In this document: positions 49,960 through 51,857 of the stretch, in pieces
How positions within the stretch are numbered: the stretch's first letter is position 1
Layout: the number at the start of each line of letters is the position of its first letter
Origin: Bacteroidaceae bacterium
Lineage (GTDB): Bacteria > Bacteroidota > Bacteroidia > Bacteroidales > Bacteroidaceae
Assembly (NCBI GenBank): GCA_017483605.1
Contig: JAFUWG010000049.1
Coordinates: 1 to 51,857 of the forward strand
Direction of reading: 5' to 3'
DNA length: 51,857 bases
The notes under the pieces: generated by a model
The model's input: only the letters and a program-made list of their open reading frames with translations
Databases searched by the model: none
Told to the model about the DNA's origin: nothing
Program-made: the position numbers and the translations under genes

Positions 49960-51857
49960 ATGTACAACAAATTAACTAACTTGAGGCGAGGGCGACCGTG
50001 GCAGTGGATGCTGCTGCTGGTGCTCTTCGCCTGGCTGCTGCCACAGACGGCGGCGGCATCGTATGAGGATGAGCCGGACAACTACGTAGTAGAACTGGGC
50101 GGCTCGAATGTCATCTACTTCGCGGCTCCGTGCTATGACATGAATGGTGCCGACACGTGGGTGTACGATGGCAACCTCCGGGTCTCGATAGATGGTGCTG
50201 ATCCTATCACCATCTTCCATTGGGCGTCTGAGACGAACATTGACAACGACCTCACATCGTTGAAAGTGAACTTCAGCACCACAGCCGATGGTTTCTTCGA
50301 CATTACGTTAGGTAATACGAAAAACACCTTCCGACTGACCAAGAACAATGGTGGAGAGCAGTCCGTAGTGCGTAACAGCGACGGCAAGACCTTCGAGTTC
50401 AGTGCCGAGTGGGCGGTTCCCTACAACCTGCTGGGCAAGAAGTTGAGGTTCTCCTGGTATGTCAAGCGTAACGGAAACTCTGCCACCGTCCTTGATAGGG
50501 AGGTGTCAGGCATCCAGTCGAAGGAAATCAGTATGCCTGCGGCGAGTGCGAAGTTAGAGCCTTTCGTCTCGCTGCCCATGCTGAGCAGCAACAATCCGGG
50601 CAAACTGGAAGTGCCCTGGTTCCTGGCTTCCGACAGCATTGTCAGTGCTCGCTACGAATATGTTGACGCGGCAGGCAAACGCCATGAGGAGGAGATTGAT
50701 AAAGTGAAGAACGGTTCCATCCTGCTCGATGCCAACGTGCCCTATCGTAACTTCCGTGTCGTTTGCAGTTACAAGGAACCGAGCGGCAAGGGGTCTTACC
50801 TCATAGAGAACCAAGGGTCTGCTGTGCAGAACATCCCCCTGATTCACACCCCCGCCGGACTGACCGCCCGCCAACTGGAGGGTCAGAAACTGAAGGTGGA
50901 GGTGAACTGGAACGTCGTCTATCCTGACGATGATGACCTGACGCCCACCGACTTCTTCGAGGTGCAGCGGTCGCTCACCGGTGAGGAGAAGGACTTCGTT
51001 ACTGTATATCAGTTGCCCTACATCGCTGTCAGTAAGCAGGCGTCCTATACCTTTGTTGACAGCACCCTGACAGAAGACCTCACGGCAGATATGCTGACGA
51101 AAGGCGGTACGCTCGACAAACTGACCTACCGTGTGCGTCGCACCGTCACCCAAGACTGGGGCTGGAATCAGAAAGGTTGCGCTCCGACCACCAAGTGCGT
51201 TGTCGATAACCTGCACCTGCTGCGCATTGCCAACTATACGGCTGACTGGGAGGACAAGGAAGCCTACACCGTCCGCGTGGCGTGGAACTATGCCGACGAG
51301 CATGGCGCCGTGTGGGACGACCGTGCCCAGATGGTGCTGCGTGTCATCTCGCGCAACCTGGCAGGAGCAGTGGTCGATAGCCTGGTGTACAATCTCGACC
51401 AGAACGACCGTGCACTGCGCTACAAGGTCGTGAACCTACCGCGCTCGTGCGTGAACTACGATATCAACATGTATGTGGAGAAGGGCGAGTCGCCCATCAA
51501 CGACTTGGCACAGGTGGAGAATTTCTACTTCCCCATCCGCAGCGAAGCCGACTGGTTAGCGTTTAACCAGAAGGTGGAGGATGCCAAGGGCAAGTACGAC
51601 GTAAATGCCCGCCTCTATGCCGACATCGCGACCGATGCAGTGATAGGCTGGAATTCGAGTTCTCCCTACCGGGGTGTCTTCGACGGCAACGGCCACACGC
51701 TCACTGTTAATTACAGCGGAAGTGCCAATAGCGCCTACAACAACCGCTTCATTGCTCCCTTCCGCTATGTAGGCAATGCCACCATCATGAACCTGCATGT
51801 GGCTGGCACCATTTCTACCAACGAGCGAAATGTAGCTGGTCTCATTGCCAATGCCAA
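49960..51857 (+). CDS. Second giant secreted protein, paralogue, partial
   Basis: The frame is open from the ATG at 49960 to the window end (632 codons), with no stop. The signal peptide is WQWMLLLVLFAWLLPQTAAA. The layout follows the N-terminal 600 residues of the first giant protein: an opening beta domain (NYVVELGGSNVIYFAAPCYD, against SNYSVMPEGISQLRIKFPAY), an FN3-like part (PAGLTARQLEGQKLKVEVNW), and a GLUG-like region FDGNGHTLTVNYSGSANSAY with FIAPFRYVGNATIMNLHVAG. The GLUG-like part is nearly identical in DNA to that of the first giant, so the two are tandem paralogues. It probably shares the C-terminal tail and export route, but that part is outside the window. Confidence 0.85.
   Translation, partial: MYNKLTNLRRGRPWQWMLLLVLFAWLLPQTAAASYEDEPDNYVVELGGSNVIYFAAPCYDMNGADTWVYDGNLRVSIDGADPITIFHWASETNIDNDLTSLKVNFSTTADGFFDITLGNTKNTFRLTKNNGGEQSVVRNSDGKTFEFSAEWAVPYNLLGKKLRFSWYVKRNGNSATVLDREVSGIQSKEISMPAASAKLEPFVSLPMLSSNNPGKLEVPWFLASDSIVSARYEYVDAAGKRHEEEIDKVKNGSILLDANVPYRNFRVVCSYKEPSGKGSYLIENQGSAVQNIPLIHTPAGLTARQLEGQKLKVEVNWNVVYPDDDDLTPTDFFEVQRSLTGEEKDFVTVYQLPYIAVSKQASYTFVDSTLTEDLTADMLTKGGTLDKLTYRVRRTVTQDWGWNQKGCAPTTKCVVDNLHLLRIANYTADWEDKEAYTVRVAWNYADEHGAVWDDRAQMVLRVISRNLAGAVVDSLVYNLDQNDRALRYKVVNLPRSCVNYDINMYVEKGESPINDLAQVENFYFPIRSEADWLAFNQKVEDAKGKYDVNARLYADIATDAVIGWNSSSPYRGVFDGNGHTLTVNYSGSANSAYNNRFIAPFRYVGNATIMNLHVAGTISTNERNVAGLIANA

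Noticed and set aside
1-51857. tRNA or rRNA genes
   Set aside because: No cloverleaf or rRNA sequence was noticed by eye; a tRNA scan would be needed to exclude one with certainty.

Overview
This window comes from a member of the Bacteroidota, most likely order Bacteroidales and Prevotella-like. The evidence is the promoter style (a TAnnTTTG -7 box, often with TTTG or TTG about 20 nt upstream, in front of most transcription units), the near absence of Shine-Dalgarno sequences, and families typical of the group: HmuY/HmuR haem uptake, DUF3822 next to rsmD, an HU-like protein with a primase-type cassette, large secreted proteins ending in a short conserved C-terminal tail, and a CarboxypepD_reg/OMP_b-brl outer-membrane protein.

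Layout. 1-140: the end of an IS982-like transposase. 228-3657: a serine-hydrolase lipoprotein, two small NTF2/lumazine-binding-like proteins, a small Cys-rich secreted protein and an AraC regulator. 3841-4464 (-): an iron-sulfur flavodoxin. 4584-14158 (-): a seven-gene haem-acquisition operon with a calycin-like lipoprotein, HmuY, the TonB receptor HmuR, the giant CobN-like HmuS, membrane protein HmuT, the ExbB/TolQ-like HmuU and the DUF2149 protein HmuV. 14580-17306: alaS, carrying an in-frame repeat-derived insertion. 17390-18035: an MntA/HepT toxin-antitoxin pair.

18109-26313 is an accessory region. It holds an HNH protein with a membrane segment and 27-residue repeats, a probable 6S-like structured RNA, an unfamiliar overlapping gene pair, a pseudoknotted leader, a small conserved protein, a DUF3987-like ATPase, a CHC2/Toprim primase-like protein, a DUF5675-like protein and an HU-like protein. 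No integrase is visible. 26800-35655 returns to core genes: a RecD-like helicase, an anchored protein, DUF3822, rsmD, an outer-membrane beta-barrel protein, a MORN-repeat protein and menA.

35927-51857 is dominated by giant secreted proteins. A membrane-bound AraC regulator with a frameshift at a T7 run and a small membrane protein precede a 3286-residue multidomain secreted protein. A small lipoprotein and a predicted outer-membrane barrel follow, and then the start of a second, paralogous giant that runs off the window. This cassette is the best candidate for an undescribed system.

A second theme is repeat biology. At least six intergenic sites carry inverted arms made of tandem short words. 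Two larger multi-arm palindromic elements are present. Related palindromes or word repeats also sit in frame inside alaS and hmuT, and probably inside hmuV, menA, the primase gene and the giant gene.
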